This document shows, piece by piece, positions 10,741 to 23,737 of a stretch of DNA of 60,442 nucleotides. Source of the stretch: Perkinsus olseni (Eukaryota > Perkinsozoa > Perkinsida > Perkinsidae); the NCBI GenBank assembly GCA_013115135.1, contig JABANP010000313.1, positions 1-60,442 of the forward strand, in the 5' to 3' direction. How positions within the stretch are numbered: the stretch's first letter is position 1; each line of letters starts with the position of its first letter. Under the pieces are notes generated by a model. That model saw only the letters and a list, made by a program, of their open reading frames with translations. It was not told the origin of the DNA and made no database searches. The translations under genes were made by a program, and so were the position numbers.

Positions 10741-11685
10741 CTAGCCCTGGACGGTCCCTCTGCAATGGTCTCTCACTGCGACCACCGTAGCTCCTCGGAT
10801 GTTCCTGCAACAGGGAACATGACTCACCGCGGCCCTTGCATGCGTCTACCCGCAGAGCCACTCGGCCATTCTGCCAGAGCAGTCCTGGCCGGGTCCGACA
10901 ACAACATAGTCAGCACCAGCGGCACGGCAATGAGCCACCAACTCGACCTGGCGGGGGAACTCAACTCGGTGGGTCAGACGAGTTTAAATACCTTGACGTT
11001 GTTGCTGGGGCTGAGGAGTTTGCACTCAGTTTGAAGGCTTTTCTGGACGGAGAGCTCCTCGACCTCCTTGCGAATCTTTGTGATCACACTCGGGCCTGTG
11101 GCTTCGAAGAGACTCTTCAAGTACCTTTACGACAGCAAAGCAGGGATACCAGTGAAAAGGGCGATATCGAAGGAACGCTCAAAATGCGAGAACCGGCGAT
11201 AACAAGAGGAGATGCCTCGACGGAGCAACCTCATCAGACGACTTCCGGCAGCGATGAGGAGAGCGCCTGGCCGTAGCTGGCAGGCCTCTCCCTTGTCGAA
11301 GCTCACCCTCCAAAAAACAGTGCTTCCCCCTCAGGGCTAACAGCGCCAGGATCGCTCATGCTAGACAGGAGGTACTCGGGGAAGGGGCGAGGCACATGGA
11401 CGCAGGATATGATATCTCCTGAGAACGGCAACATCTTGAAGAGGTCACCCCGGAGGCTGCCCTACCGTCTCGAGCGAGGTCAACCGCCTTCCTGATGGCC
11501 GCGGCGGTGCCCTCAACGTCCTCGGTCCCGACTGGTACCACGAACTTCCTACTGCTGCTGTTAGCAGCAGTAGCTTGGACCGCAGCAAGGCAAATACGGG
11601 ACACACCACGACCACCGCCGCGACAAAGGGACAGCATGGTTACAGTATAGGGGCTGAAGCCACTGACGATGAGACGAATATTCAC
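10741..11685 (-). CDS. Universal stress protein (USP) domain protein, five exons
   Basis: Exons 11685-11466, 11418-11307, 11124-10992, 10947-10850 and 10804-10741 join in frame to 627 nt (208 aa); introns are 47, 182, 44 and 45 nt, all GT-AG. The product reads as one UspA fold: first strand RKFVVPVGTED, helix AAIRKAVDLARDGDI, strand IISCVHVPRP, then ADYVVVGPGQ and final strand ATVVAVRDH. The usual G-2x-G-9x-G(S/T) nucleotide loop is altered (GPGQDCSG), so ATP binding is uncertain. About 40 N-terminal residues before the fold are Ala/Ser-rich with several Arg and could be a leader; Met17 (11637) is an alternative start. It lies about 0.37 kb from both neighbours on the same strand. Role presumed in stress response by family. 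Confidence 0.82.
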
Positions 11686-12049
11686 AGTAGAGGAGTCCTC
11701 TGAGAGAAGACACTCCGCACCGGTATTCTAGCGGCAGTTGAGTTATTCGACCACGGTCACAGTTGACAGAGCGAGTACTGATAGCATAGCGAGCCGTGAC
11801 GCCCTAACGCTCTCCACAGCTCAAACGATCCATATATCGTCATCATTTGGACCCACTACTGCTACGCTCTTCTTCACGGGCGCAGTCAGAAGGGAGGGCG
11901 TGAGGCCGGGAGTAATCCCAAGACCAGAGCCCACAATCCCAAGTCAACACCATCACACGGCCAAGAAAAAAACCAAAGCAAAGGACATGTGCTACAAGGC
12001 CGATCTAGGGGCAGTCGTCATCGTGGGTGGTCTCACAACCACCCGGCTG

Positions 12050-15000
12050 TCACCACTCGTGCGCTTGATAATGAGCGCCAGACTTAAAAACTCGAAGTAA
12101 AGCCTCATCAACGTGGTCTATGAAAACTAAGTCCATCGACTCCGTCACTGGTAACGGTAGTGATGCTCGCAGCCTGAAAGAGAATCTTCCACCGTAGTAC
12201 CCGCCCCACCGCCGCGAATGGCGGTTCGGCTAAGGGCTGCCACTAACCCGAGCGCTCGGAAGGAAATGTAACAAAACCCAAGAGTAGAGACTGTAGGGTG
12301 ACCTACGTCTTGGCGTTCGCTCGAGGCATGATAACTGTATCGACGCCGGCCCTCTGCGCTGCCAGGACCTTATCTCGTACACCTCCCACAGGGAGCACTT
12401 GACCAGTCAATGTGATCTCACCTACGGAAGGCGAGACGATTCGAGAGGCGAGCCGCTGCAGCGGCCAACACAGACCTGTTGTGGCGATAGTAGGCGGGAT
12501 GGGAAGGCCCGAGAAGAGAGACACCAGGGCAAGGAAGACCGCAACACCTGACGCGGGGAAGTACTCGAAAAGCAGGGAGGCAGTGGGCTGACACGTACCG
12601 GCACTCGGGCCATCCTTGGGCACGGCTCCAGCCGGGAAGTGGACATGGACGTCGGCCGAGGTGAGCAGCTTCGGGTCGATGGATCGAAAGATGCTCTCGA
12701 TTGGGGATGATATTACTGAGACCAATACCGAGCATAGAGGCAGCAGAATAGGAGCCGTTTCTAGTGAGCAGCGCTTCGCTCCGCCCGAGAATTGTCCGTG
12801 CATTCGCCTATTATACTGAAGGATGTTCTATAACTTCTCATCCGACTCCGGAGGGAGTTCTCTCGCAAGTTGCGCGTCGAGACGAAACTCTATGCTCTTG
12901 AGAGCGTAGCGAACTTCGTTTTAGACACCCGCGAGACTATGCCTCCCGAAAATGGATGAGAAGCTATGGCGCACCCTTTACACTGTCCGCTTCCGGCATT
13001 CCGTCACTTCGCCACGAAATTACGGCAGCCTCAGGGCCTACCTTCATTCATGGCTCTATCCTGTACTGCATTAACCCTCGCCTTCAGCTGTGCTATAGCC
13101 GCGCTCACCGACTCTTGCATCACCTTGCCCAGCTGACCTGACTTCGTCATCACACAATCGATGGGAGCCCTAGCTAACCTGTGATGGCCACCTTGCCGCT
13201 ACCACTGGCCTTTTCAATAGGAACCGAGCTACTGGTAATAGTGCTCTCGATCTCGAGCACGTCCCCGCCGGCAGCTGTCACTGCAAGACCCAAGGCAACC
13301 TGCAGGGAGCCAGTCTCGAATACCACTCCTTCCGGAATCGTTTCCTCAGGCATAGGGAACGTACGATACACTATCTGTCGAGCTCAAGGGCCCTCAGCGC
13401 ACCGATGCGCATCAATAACGCTAACCGGGTGACTTGTCCGATCCGTGGGCGAGCCTACTCCGACTTGCCGGCCTTGAGCGTGAAGCTTTGCTCGCCTCCG
13501 CGCCAACTCCACAGGGGACTCGAAAGTCTCCGGCCCAAGTATGTCGGGGATGTCGCGCTGCCGTATCTATGACCAATACCACTATTCAACAAACCGCAGA
13601 GAAAAGGCTAAAATATCCAGCGGAGCGATGCTGGGACCTACCACGAGAGGCGCCGCGGTCTCTCCATTTTGCTCGGTCATCTTGACGGCCGTATATCGGC
13701 ATACATCGCCCGAGTCGCCTCTCGAGGGATCTGTCACAAGGGATGTGGTACGCTGATAGCAATTTGCGAAGGCCGAGAAGGACCAGCCCGAGCGGAGATA
13801 TACCGTACTGGACTATCGACGAAGCAATGTGAAGTGGAAGGCCTAGGCGCGTCAAGAAGGAGAGCTGCGAGAAACCTACGCAAGCCCTGCTCTGTGTGAG
13901 TACACCAGGCAACGAATTCTTAGAAAACGCACTCACAGAAGGCTCGTTCAAAATGCTGTCGTGGAAGGACGGAATGCTACTAATCCCCGACTTTATAAGA
14001 GCTTGTTGCGCGGTGTAGACCTCACCTCACGCCGGCTTCCTTCGTGTAGCACTCCACCAGGTAATCTATGGCGCCATCCTCGATCTTGGCTGACCCAGAT
14101 GGAAGGCAGTGGGACTCCAATTGCCGCGGAACCAGATGCCTACCATCACACGCGCTCGCCCTAGCAATCGATTTCGGTACTGCCTCTTCACCCACCTCTT
14201 CGCGATCTCCCGCTTCTCCTGTAGGGTGTAGCTCGCTAGCTCCACCATCTCCAGGCGATCGATCAGTGGTCGGCTCATTTCACCTGGACGTCTCGGTCAA
14301 CGAAGCCACACTCCCGCGGATGCCCACCTGCCGAGTTTGCGGTACAGATGAAGGTTATGCAGGAGAGGTCGAATGGCACTCCTAGGTAATGGTCACGAAA
14401 GGTGGAATGCTGGGAGGGATCCAACAGCTCCAGGAGCGCGGCTGAGGAAAACAATTAGCGCACAGCGAAGAATTCGACGGACAGCAGTGTAGACCAGTGG
14501 ATGACTTCGTGTAAATCGTGAGCGCGGCGCGCTCAGCGCGCACACTAGGAATAGCAACTCAGTTTCATACAGTGAAAGTGACTTCCGTTCCTCAGTAAGC
14601 CTCCCGCTACCCTCAGGGCTACTGTAAAGTTTTTGAAAATCCTACACAGATGAATATCTACGTCAGCTAGAGACTCGGCCAATGATGGGAACAGGTGTGC
14701 TATATAGGAGCGATGAACCCTACGTCTTGTGGGATCGAGATTATGGTGTCATAAAACCACTGCCATCCGTGACAATTGTCAGACCGACTCACAACAGAGA
14801 GGCAGAGAGGTCACGCGGCGCAGGACGGGGAGTGCAGCACTTACCCTGAGCATTTGAGTTGAAACCTGGCTGAGCGACTTTATCGATCTCATCGAGTAGC
14901 ATAACGCACTCTCGACTGCCACAGCGAGCCAACTCCTGCAGAACAGTGCCCAGCATAGCGCCGATATAGGTACGCCTGAGATACAGCAAACGGCTGCTGA

Positions 15001-18000
15001 GTAACAGTGACAGAGAATAATGCTAATACGGACGAGGTGGGACGACTGAGGCATCAGACTCTGATGATCACCAGAGCATCCTCATCGAGGAACCCTCTCC
15101 CGACCCGGAAGCCGGTAGTTTCGACTCCCCCCCACTGGATCGCGCGAATAGCTCCAATAGACCCACGTTGTCGCGACAGGCATTCGAGATGCCCGCCTCG
15201 CCGTGGGGTTCCCAGAGAGGCCCTATCGAGCCTACCTATGTCCTCGTATCTCAGCCTCATCACGCACTCCCCCCAATGATACTCGGCAGAACTTCTTGCC
15301 CAGAGCATCCGCTATGCTTCTACACAATGACGTCTTCCCAACGCCTGAGTAGACACAGCGTAGGCCGACAATCGCCAGGGGAAAGAAGGGCAAGCAACGT
15401 TCCCCGGAGCAATAATGGCAGTGTTTTGACGAATTTAAGAATCACAGCTTTTTCTCGCTAACCGCGAAAGGCAGCTGCGGGCTCAAGATGATAAAGAACT
15501 ACGTCACTGCCTTTGAAACAAGGTATACACGGTCTCGCACAAGGCAGGTATACATAGGATTGAATGGGAGTGACATTCACGGTTACAAGAGCGAGGCGCG
15601 CGGACCTTGCCCCTCACCAGGTGGACCAACCAGGCACATTACGGGGCCGGGCGGTGCCTTCCTATTAGTCGGAGACCGCACGGTGGTATTCAAAGTCACT
15701 CCCTCGACAGACGAAGGCTCGGTTGTTGGCCTGCAATCACGCGGCAATGAAGCGGAATCTCGAACACCCCAGACGCGAAAACACGTGGACGGGCCGGACG
15801 GGTACCAAGAAGACGCGACGGTCCTACCGGGTTTCTTCCTCATTCTTGCGAGCTACTTCTTGCCTGGTGTAGCTTCATTACTGCTAGATACTCCATCAGC
15901 CGCTTTTTCACCTAATAAGCGCTCAGTGCGACGGAATGGTCGACAGCAAGTGTCTGCAGCTGGCCAGAGCCGTTCGTCGCGTCTGGCAGAATTCGCGAGA
16001 TTTCAGAATCTGGAATCTCGAATCAGCATCAGCATCAGATGCCGACTCAGTGCGAGGCTCGCATGGCGAACCTCTTTCCACGCCGAACAATTGATGAGAA
16101 GCAATGAGGAGGAAAACCACCCGCAGGAAGTCCAAATTTAACTTCTTGCGGCTCGGAATGTTTCTGGCTCGGAGCCAGAAACAGAGCCAGTGGCTCCTCT
16201 CTCCCGGAAATACCGCAGGAGAGAATCATATCTCCTGTATTCATAGCCGGAGTTCTCCAAAAACTCCGTTTCACTTTTATCACAATGAAGAGAATCAACG
16301 CAAGTCGGACTTGCCAAGCCTTGAGCCTTGGGAAAAACCGTCAATGCTAGCGTTCCTTCGGAATTCATACTGCGACACCGACGATCCCTAGGCTCAATAA
16401 TTGGGCCTCAATGAAGAGCCTCAATAAACTGTACGTCGGTGGCACCGACCTGCAGCTTCAGTCAAGCAATCACCTTATCACACAAGCCGTTGGACCACGA
16501 TGCAAAAGAACTTAGTTAGTACTACTTACGTAGCTCACGCCCACAAAAATCTTGGCTAGTTTACGAATTACTGATGCTAGTTTTGCCAGTAAAGCCCTTC
16601 CTCTCGAGGTAGTCATAACTAGCGAGGAGGTGAGCATTCGTGAGCATCGCCGTTTAAGCTTCTAGCTCCTCGTCCATACTGGAGCACACACTTCTTTCTC
16701 GCGCGGACGCAAACTGGCCTTGTCCTGAGAGTTCCTCTGGTTACAAGGAACTACTGACCGTGACTTGCTTATATAGTCGTTTTATGAGCGCATAACCTCT
16801 GAGAGATATAACGGCTCAGAGTGTTACTTCTGCGTTCATGGAAGTGTGCAAATTGTTGGGTGCTCCGTATATCTTAGTGACTGATAACGGAAAGCAATTT
16901 GCGAGTAAACTCCGACGAGTGGATACGTCAACCAACCATCGCCTCGTAGATTTTTGCAGCAGGCTGCGAAAAAACACCATACCAGTGGCACGGATACGAG
17001 CCGGAAGAGACCATTCATCCACCACAAGAGCTATCTTCTGCTGGCACAACACGTGCGCACGAGTGAGATTACTTATCATCCGTGTTCGTGAACCACTGAA
17101 AAGCTGTGCCTTCAACTGAAACACTTTACGTTCAGTCAAGCGCAGCCCCTCGCATAGCGCCGACAGGGCGTGGTCGATTGAATCACTGGCCAACCGCCTA
17201 ACGGACGCAAGCAAGTCATCGAGGAGTTAGCACCGGCAGTAGTTTCCTTGGTCTCCCGCAGTACAGTGGTTTCCCTACGTTCGGTTGAACCGGATCGGTT
17301 CTGAGGTACCGCAGACCTCCGGGTTCAGCTATATGATGTCACGTGGTAGAATCTCAAGGATATGCATAATGATCAAGACGCAAGCTTCCGCAGCGCCGCC
17401 CCGATCTCGGGCAACACACTAGGGCGGCCATACGATTCTACTGGGAGCACAACAACTCCAAACAGCAGCTAGCTGTGTGCGTGTCAGTGCAATGTCCAAC
17501 GCCGTCGCCGGCTGAGTTATACTTGATGCCGATGTGCAAGCAATTTAACGATGGGCTCTCTGTTGCGTTATTCAGCTAGCCCGAACGCTGCCACAACGAG
17601 CAGAAGGAGCAGACCAGGCCACCTCATCCCCTCCTGGCAGAATTCGCTCTTCACCGCGGGACTGTGTCAAACTACCGAAACACTAGCTCTGCCGCGGTGC
17701 ACCACACGAGTTTCGTCTCCAGGACTCAAGAATTCAATGACCCAACTAATCTCCACTGCTCATGCGAGCAGTCAGCTCTGATACATAGAATCTTCTGTGA
17801 TTTGCGAGCGGTTATCGGAGCGTATCTGCTGCGCCATAAGTGGTATACGGTGAGAGGCCAACTCACCGACGAGGTCTACTTAGAGTGAGAACAGGAAGGA
17901 TAGACCGTCTATCATAGACGATGTAGCCATATTTCTACTTTACGAAAATACTAAAGAGCTGCGCCCTCACAAGCCGGCCCCGCAGGGAACATTTGCTATG

Positions 18001-21000
18001 CTCCACCAAAAAAGGGGGGGAGGGGGAACCCGGAGAGAGTCATTACCTTGCTCATTCCGAAATGATCTCTATCCAGTATGTATCTTGCTTTATCGAGGTC
18101 AATACAGACGTCGGCTTCATCCAACGACCACGGCAGAGAGGCAACTGTCTCAAGGTAGGTCCTGAGAGTTTATGCGATAACGAATACCATACGGAATGCA
18201 ATGGCATGTCTTGTAGCATGTAGACTAGAATACAGTTTCGTATCGAATACCGGTTAATCAACCGAGCATGAACGCTTGGGGAATAAAGTTCATCCCGAAC
18301 AGGCAGCGACACACCGTCGCCGTCCTTGGCCGACCTGGACACTGTATAATCTGGATGGGTCGAAGGTGTGTTCTGTAGTTTGTGCAGTTCCCTGTCGCAA
18401 ACCTGAGGACGACTCCTACACCATCCCCGGCCTCCCAGGACCCCTACCGCTCTCATGTCCTTTGGCAGAGCAATAGCCGCCAATTTATTCGTGATTGAGG
18501 CAATCTCATCCTCACCAGCTTCGCTCCCCTCGCCGCCTTACACAACGGTCAACACGGCCACCAAGCCCGCCACCACTCACCAATTTTCCTGAGTTCTTTC
18601 TGGAGCTCCTGAATTTGTCGTCGAATAACTCGTTCGCGCACATCCATGTCAGCCTGTCGCCTGATGTTGCCCTAAGAAGCGTGTAGATGGCAGGGAAGCC
18701 TCAGGCCGGTATTCGTACCCTGACTCGGTTCGAGACCAGCATAGCTTCCCTCCGCTCATCGACCATATCCCCCGCCATCCGCACTCTCTCTTCAATGCAC
18801 AGACACTCTAAGGATTTCTGTCGGGAGGCTATCGGTACGTCCTAAATGACGGAAAGAAGCATTGCCGGGTTCCATTAGAAGCACTCCGCGAACCACGCTT
18901 GTGATCGGGCAGGCCTTCCGTAAGGCGACCCGCAGCCCCGCACTGATCCAACGATATAAGCGTCAACGTCGCAGTCGGGTACATTCACTGCGCCTCGTGC
19001 ACTTACAGACGTCTAGTCATAGGCTGACTCGCCAAGCATCGCTACACTCAGGTTCGAATCCCCCCAGCGACACTTCAACCCCACCGACCTTCAAAGTCGC
19101 GCATATGATGTCAGCAAACAGAGAGCATCTGTCGGCCTTTATCGGAGCCTCCGTAATTTCCTTCTCCCCACCTGCATACAGAATTTATTCGAAGTCCGCT
19201 CCGCTGCCTCACTACCTTCACCGACACGTCCGCCGTTCCAAAGAGACGCAACTAGTCCACCCAGTGGGCCCGGCAGCGCTCCCGCTCGGATCTTCCCACC
19301 GCTATGCGGGAGGCTCTGAAGCATTACTAGAAATACCATACCAATAAGCTTCGCTCCGCCGTCCCACCTGGATTCTCTTTTCGATTTGAAAAAGTTCGGC
19401 CACCTTCCGCTGCAGATCGGCTGAAAGCGAAACATCTCGAGGTAGCCCACGGAATGCTCGAAAGTCTCTTCGCAGATCCATCCAGCGAACCCGTCGCGGT
19501 CGAAAAAAGTGCGCCAACATCAAGATCAAGAACACCAAGATCACTCCCTGTACCCTGAGCGCGGCGACAGTATAGCGGACTTCGAACGAGTATACGGCGG
19601 AGACGTCTCAGAGGTAAATACTCCTCATTATGAAGTGGACAGCCTCCAGGCCCATTCCCTCTCATGCATTTTACGTCATCGCTGGCGGTTGATTGACCAG
19701 AACCCTGCGAGGGTCGCTGTACACGAAAGAGGACACCACAGCAGAGCCAGGTGAACTCTCATAGGGCTAACTCAACCAGAAGCTCTACGAGCCACGACCA
19801 TACATAGCGACTGCCTTCCGCCCATCACTACCCGCCAACATTTCTAGTTCCTCCGACGGCCCCTTTTGGATGCTGCGCAGGACCTGCGATACTCGAGCCT
19901 TGCCGTATACCACGCTACGATTACCTAAGGGAAGATACTGGGCACAGGATTGAGCTCCAATGGCAAGTCGCAAAGGTTCATTCCGAGCCTAGTGGAAAAC
20001 AACATATCCGGGCAACGGTGGGGCGGTTTCCTTCTCAGTCGACCCCAATAATGCAAGTACCGTCTCTGCTGAGAGCTGCGAAGCGAAGCTCATGCGATAC
20101 TGTCGAGTCAATTCCACTAAGCCGGAAGAGAGGGGTTGTAGGCCGCGTACAGATGCTCATAGAGTATGTCAAAACTTGCACACGCTTCTACCATTACTAC
20201 CATTCCCTGGGATGTCCTCGTATACCAGCTCAGCTGCCGAAGTGTCCAGCTCCACCCTGAGGGTCGATTCGGCATGAACCCGCAGGCTTCCACGTCATAC
20301 AATCACTGAGGCTGAGCACCCTGTACCTGTCCAATCCTTCTAGCGTTAATACAACTTGGTGTCCCCCAGCAGCATCTCCACTCCCGATCTGAGCTGCCAC
20401 ACTACTCGATGCCATTCGGCACAGTGTGCCCACCGAATGCCTGGCAGAAGGTAGACTACCGCTTCACTAGCTTCGTGAGCTCCATCCAGACCCTAGCCTG
20501 CCGAAAGCCTACCCTACTGTGAACTTCACCCATGGCCGAACCCTAAACCAACTGCACCCAAGCCAATTATTCTCACCGCTCCGTGACGGAGCGATTGAGA
20601 TTTCTACAGACGGTGCCTCCATCTATTGCACTCCTCATAAAATCACGACAAGCATTCCGACTTCTGTACTATCCCCTCACCCGTCCCCTACAAGGTCTCG
20701 AGCTCGGAGCCGTCCCTATCACCGGGCTTCACACCCGACTGTAACTAATTTAGCATGCCCGAGAGCATTCTCCGGGGAAAGCGTCTTCTGGTGGGCAACA
20801 AAAGCGTCATAAACAGACTCATGTACCTGCACGAATGTGCATACCAAACTTCCCCCGAATCCTACATGAATCCACCCCTACTACCAATGCCTGCGCCCTT
20901 AGTCCCGGGAACAGCACCCTTTTCCTCAGCGGCAGTACGAAAACCATCGGCGATGCGTCGCTCCGCCCTGGCCTGCCTGAAGAGACTTTATCAGGCTCCG

Positions 21001-21094
21001 CGAGAGAGCGCGGACCAGAACTGCCCTTCGAAGGAAGCCATTCAGAATCTCCAACTTCACACGTCAATTCTAAAGAACCCCACGAAGCTGCCAT
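12050..21094 (-). CDS. Lon-type ATP-dependent protease, many exons
   Basis: AAA+ serine protease that degrades damaged proteins, in mitochondria in most eukaryotes. Segments run in family order: N-domain exon 21094-20876 ([15 protein letters not shown]), 49-nt intron, then [10 protein letters not shown]...[12 protein letters not shown] near 20430; helical region ending [13 protein letters not shown] (about 18350); exon 18161-18047 ([12 protein letters not shown]); 48-nt exon 15911-15864; 15657-15618 and 15344-15236 (Walker A GPPGVGKTSL split by an intron); 14975-14845 (Walker B LLDEIDK); 14441-14328, 14283-14196 and 14139-14026 (sensor and lid). The protease domain shows VPKDGPSAG (catalytic Ser) and a Lys in [11 protein letters not shown], about 12580-12310. 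The last exon ends FIDHVDEAL... with stop at 12050. The joins listed keep frame. Several exons between 21 and 18.4 kb and around 13.9-12.7 kb are unplaced. No peroxisomal SKL end. Confidence 0.9.
15658..15863 (-). other. GC-AG intron in the Lon gene
   Basis: After the 48-nt exon (ending CACCAG) the intron starts GCAAGA and ends GGAAG before GCACCGCCC. This is the only join found that keeps the Lon frame (KLHQ to [14 protein letters not shown]). A GC donor with AG before it is the standard non-GT class. Confidence 0.7.
16838..17780 (+). mobile_element. Decayed LTR-retrotransposon fragment inside a Lon intron
   Basis: On the + strand, [16 protein letters not shown] (from 16859) matches the retroviral-type integrase core strand with the catalytic Asp of (V/I)TDNGxxF. 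A one-base shift later gives KKHHTSGTD, matching the KHHxTS segment that follows in these integrases. Positions 17630-17720 (CCTCCTGGCAGAATTCGC) resemble 49488-49560 in a dispersed repeat, suggesting polyprotein 3' sequence. It is antisense to Lon, within the 2135-nt intron 15912-18046. No LTRs were identified. Confidence 0.65.
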
Positions 21095-21879
21095 TGAGCC
21101 AGACGATCCATAAGCATTGTCACACCGGTTTTTCGAGAGAACATACTACTCGTGTCGAGTGATCGATCACCGAAAGGCGAAACATAGTATGATTGAGAGC
21201 TCTTGATGGTGCTGCTCAGGACCAATGCGTTCTCGAGAATCCAGGAAGAATGCTCAGAATATGGCACGATATTTGCAGGAAACGCCTCCCTTAGCTGGCC
21301 ACCCAGTGCCCGTCTCCCACCGTTACCAGTGGCCACTGACCACTTCACTCGAGCTCAACAACGACGCAGCTTTGGACGAGTTTTTTAGTTTATTCGAAAT
21401 GTATCCCAGAGAAAGAAGACGAACGACGGCGGCAGCAGCATTGATGACGACCATTCCAGCATAGATGACGACAACGACGAAGCCGCCGCGGGCCAACCCC
21501 GTACGGCAGTACCACCAAGATGTGCTTCATTTCCCTCTTCCCAAAGACCAGAAGAATGATGATGACGCCTTACTCGACGTAGCCATCATAATGTTACATA
21601 TAGCAAAATACAAAGCAGCCACATCAGCCCCGAGCACCTCGGTGACGCCCTCGAGTACCAGCGTTCTCTCCACCTCCCCCACCGCCCGCTTGGATCTCCA
21701 CCGGATTCTCACTGTGACGACGATAATGACTAGAGGCCACCTCCGGCAGTTGTACACAGCCCCAGTGCATGAACGGTTGGCCTCTCTTCATAGACGACCC
21801 CGCGAACTTCCGAGCTGCAATAGGAGGCCCTTTGTAGCTGATAGCCCCGCACATAGGTGGAGGAGCTCCATTAGGATAC

Positions 21880-23531
21880 TTAGGGGTGCCGTAGTGGATG
21901 CTTATGACGAGGTACCTCCTCCTGGCGATCAGAAGGCGATGTATTCGACCCAGAGGTCGAGTGAGCGTCCAGTGGGGGTGGAGGGCCGGGCGGGGGTGGC
22001 GGCGGCGGGGGCGGTACAACTCCGTTCGGCTGCTGCTTCTCCTCGACTGGAAGGGACCCTTGACGTGACGCCGGGCTGCCTCCGCCGATACTCGATGACT
22101 CAGCCTGCTCGTACTGCGCCTCGATCACCGACCTCAGCTTCACGCGCCGCGAAATTACATCGACCCCTTCCCTCGCCACGTCTGAGCCGGGCTTTCCCAT
22201 GTTCAGTGCTGACAGCTCCCACAGTCCAAACTGAGACGGCCTTCTAGCCTGCCGTTCAGCCCGCCATCTACCCACCGAGGCCCTCCTCCGACCAGTAACC
22301 GCATCAACAGCATCGCTGTCACTGCGCAGGACCGACGAAGAGACCGAGGCATCGTCCGAGCTGCTTTTCATTCCCGTGCTACCTCCACCACTACGGAAGA
22401 AGGCATCAGTCAGCGCCAAAGTCGGCGACGTCTCCAAGTCGGACCCACAGGCGGCCAATATCGACCTTTCCGATGAACAGGCGTGCAAGGGCACCACGAG
22501 GGGGCATACCACACCTTGCCGAACATCGTCTAAATACCCGCATATCCCAGATGTGGGGGAAGTACTCATAACACGTCTCCGAGAACTCCTCTTCAGTCTT
22601 CGGCAATGCTTGGCCCGACAGCATTCTCACCAGCCCCAGCGAACAGGAACCCGCCTCCCACTGTGATCCACGTCACATCAGGAGACATCACCAAACCGCT
22701 GCCCGTTATCAGCTCAGAGAATCGATCCACACTGACGCCCCTCCTCAAATGCGCATTCAGATCGATTCCCGCCCCTCCCTGCTCTATAGGAGCCCTCAGC
22801 TGCTCCAGAGCATCCGCACAGTACATGTCTTCCCTCACGTCAAAATGGAAGTTAATTTTCCACACACAACTTGGTGGTGGTCGCTGGCTTCCATGAGACG
22901 CTCTGACGTCCTCAGGATGCCCCGCTACTACGCCATCCTTATTAGAGAACGCCAAGCTCAACTGTATGATTTTCACGAGGCCCATATTGGTCCGTATAAT
23001 CTCGTAGTTTCTCTCGGTGTCATCCTTGAACGGACCTGAGTAAGAGGCTTCGGGAAGCGTCACGCGCCATTTAATTCCATTACCAGTTGGCCTTGCTATT
23101 AACCCAGGAAAGCGACCATCTACTGCTACATAGGGATAGTCTTCTACCAACTTTTCCATTAATCGCAGCTCATGCTCAACATCACTCGCCCACACCTCTC
23201 GCACATAATAGGAGCTGCTCGCCGAAGACGACGACGAGGATGATGACGAGGACTCGCATTCGGTCGTCCATTCGACCGAACTGGACCCGGATGATTCCCC
23301 CATTGCTTCAGCCTTCGTCAGGAGTCCACCCCTACCGGCAGCTGCAGCATTGGCACTCCTAGTGGAGGCTCTCTTGCTCGTTACAGTATCTGTAGTATGC
23401 TCCACTCGTGCTGTTGCTGGTCGACCACAATGGAGCCCCAGAAAGGCTGAACTTTTCGCCTTTATTCTGGTTTTCAGTTGTCGCTGTTGTTGAGTTCTCG
23501 TAGTGGGAAAATGACGAAGGACAATTGGCAT
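21880..23531 (-). CDS. CAF1/CNOT7-type deadenylase-like protein with altered active site
   Basis: Homologous to the CCR4-NOT deadenylase subunit: VREVWASDVEHEL, YPYVAVDGRFPGLIARP, NYEIIRTNMGLVKIIQL, VWKINFHFDVREDMY, SGLVMSPDVTWIT, LSGQALPKTEEEF, YFPHIWDMR, CGSDLETS and DAFFR follow the family order. In-frame 48-nt GT-AG introns remove extra residues after ARPTG and after FSNKDG; a 49-nt intron after CSA resolves the apparent frame change at the C-terminus. The DEDD site is damaged: the first motif DTE reads DGR, and the YDF motif region reads FLF. One unexplained frame change remains near 22635 (GGGGCTGGTGAG). The N-terminus carries a Ser run, and the C-terminus has a long tail with a proline tract. 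It could be a non-catalytic paralogue or a young pseudogene. Confidence 0.75.
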
Positions 23532-23737
23532 GCTAGCCGACTCTGTCTCGGACTCGACCGAAAGAGAGGCCGTCAGTTGACATATCTGGGTTTGCGAAGA
23601 GAGTGTCTCTGTCGCAAGTTTAACGCCGAGAATTGGCTCAGTCGGACTAGCGCCGATGTACGTTAATTTAAGAGGGATTGGTAATGGCTTTAAAGGCGGG
23701 CTGAGAACTTGCTTTGTCTGGCAGTAGAATTATAGTG

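Noticed and set aside
15488..16141. 217-aa + strand ORF
   Set aside because: Antisense to two Lon exons and their introns, with no domain of its own.
21465..22247. 260-aa + strand ORF
   Set aside because: It is antisense to the CAF1-like C-terminal exons, which have family motifs and consistent introns. The + frame is Arg/Pro/Thr-rich without motifs.
21880..22630. Second frameshift in the CAF1-like C-terminus
   Set aside because: A 49-nt GT-AG intron after CSA joins the two frames exactly and yields CGSDLETS and DAFFR, so it is splicing and not a lesion.
21880..23531. CAF1-like gene as a processed (retroposed) pseudogene
   Set aside because: Two in-frame 48-nt introns and one 49-nt intron are present.
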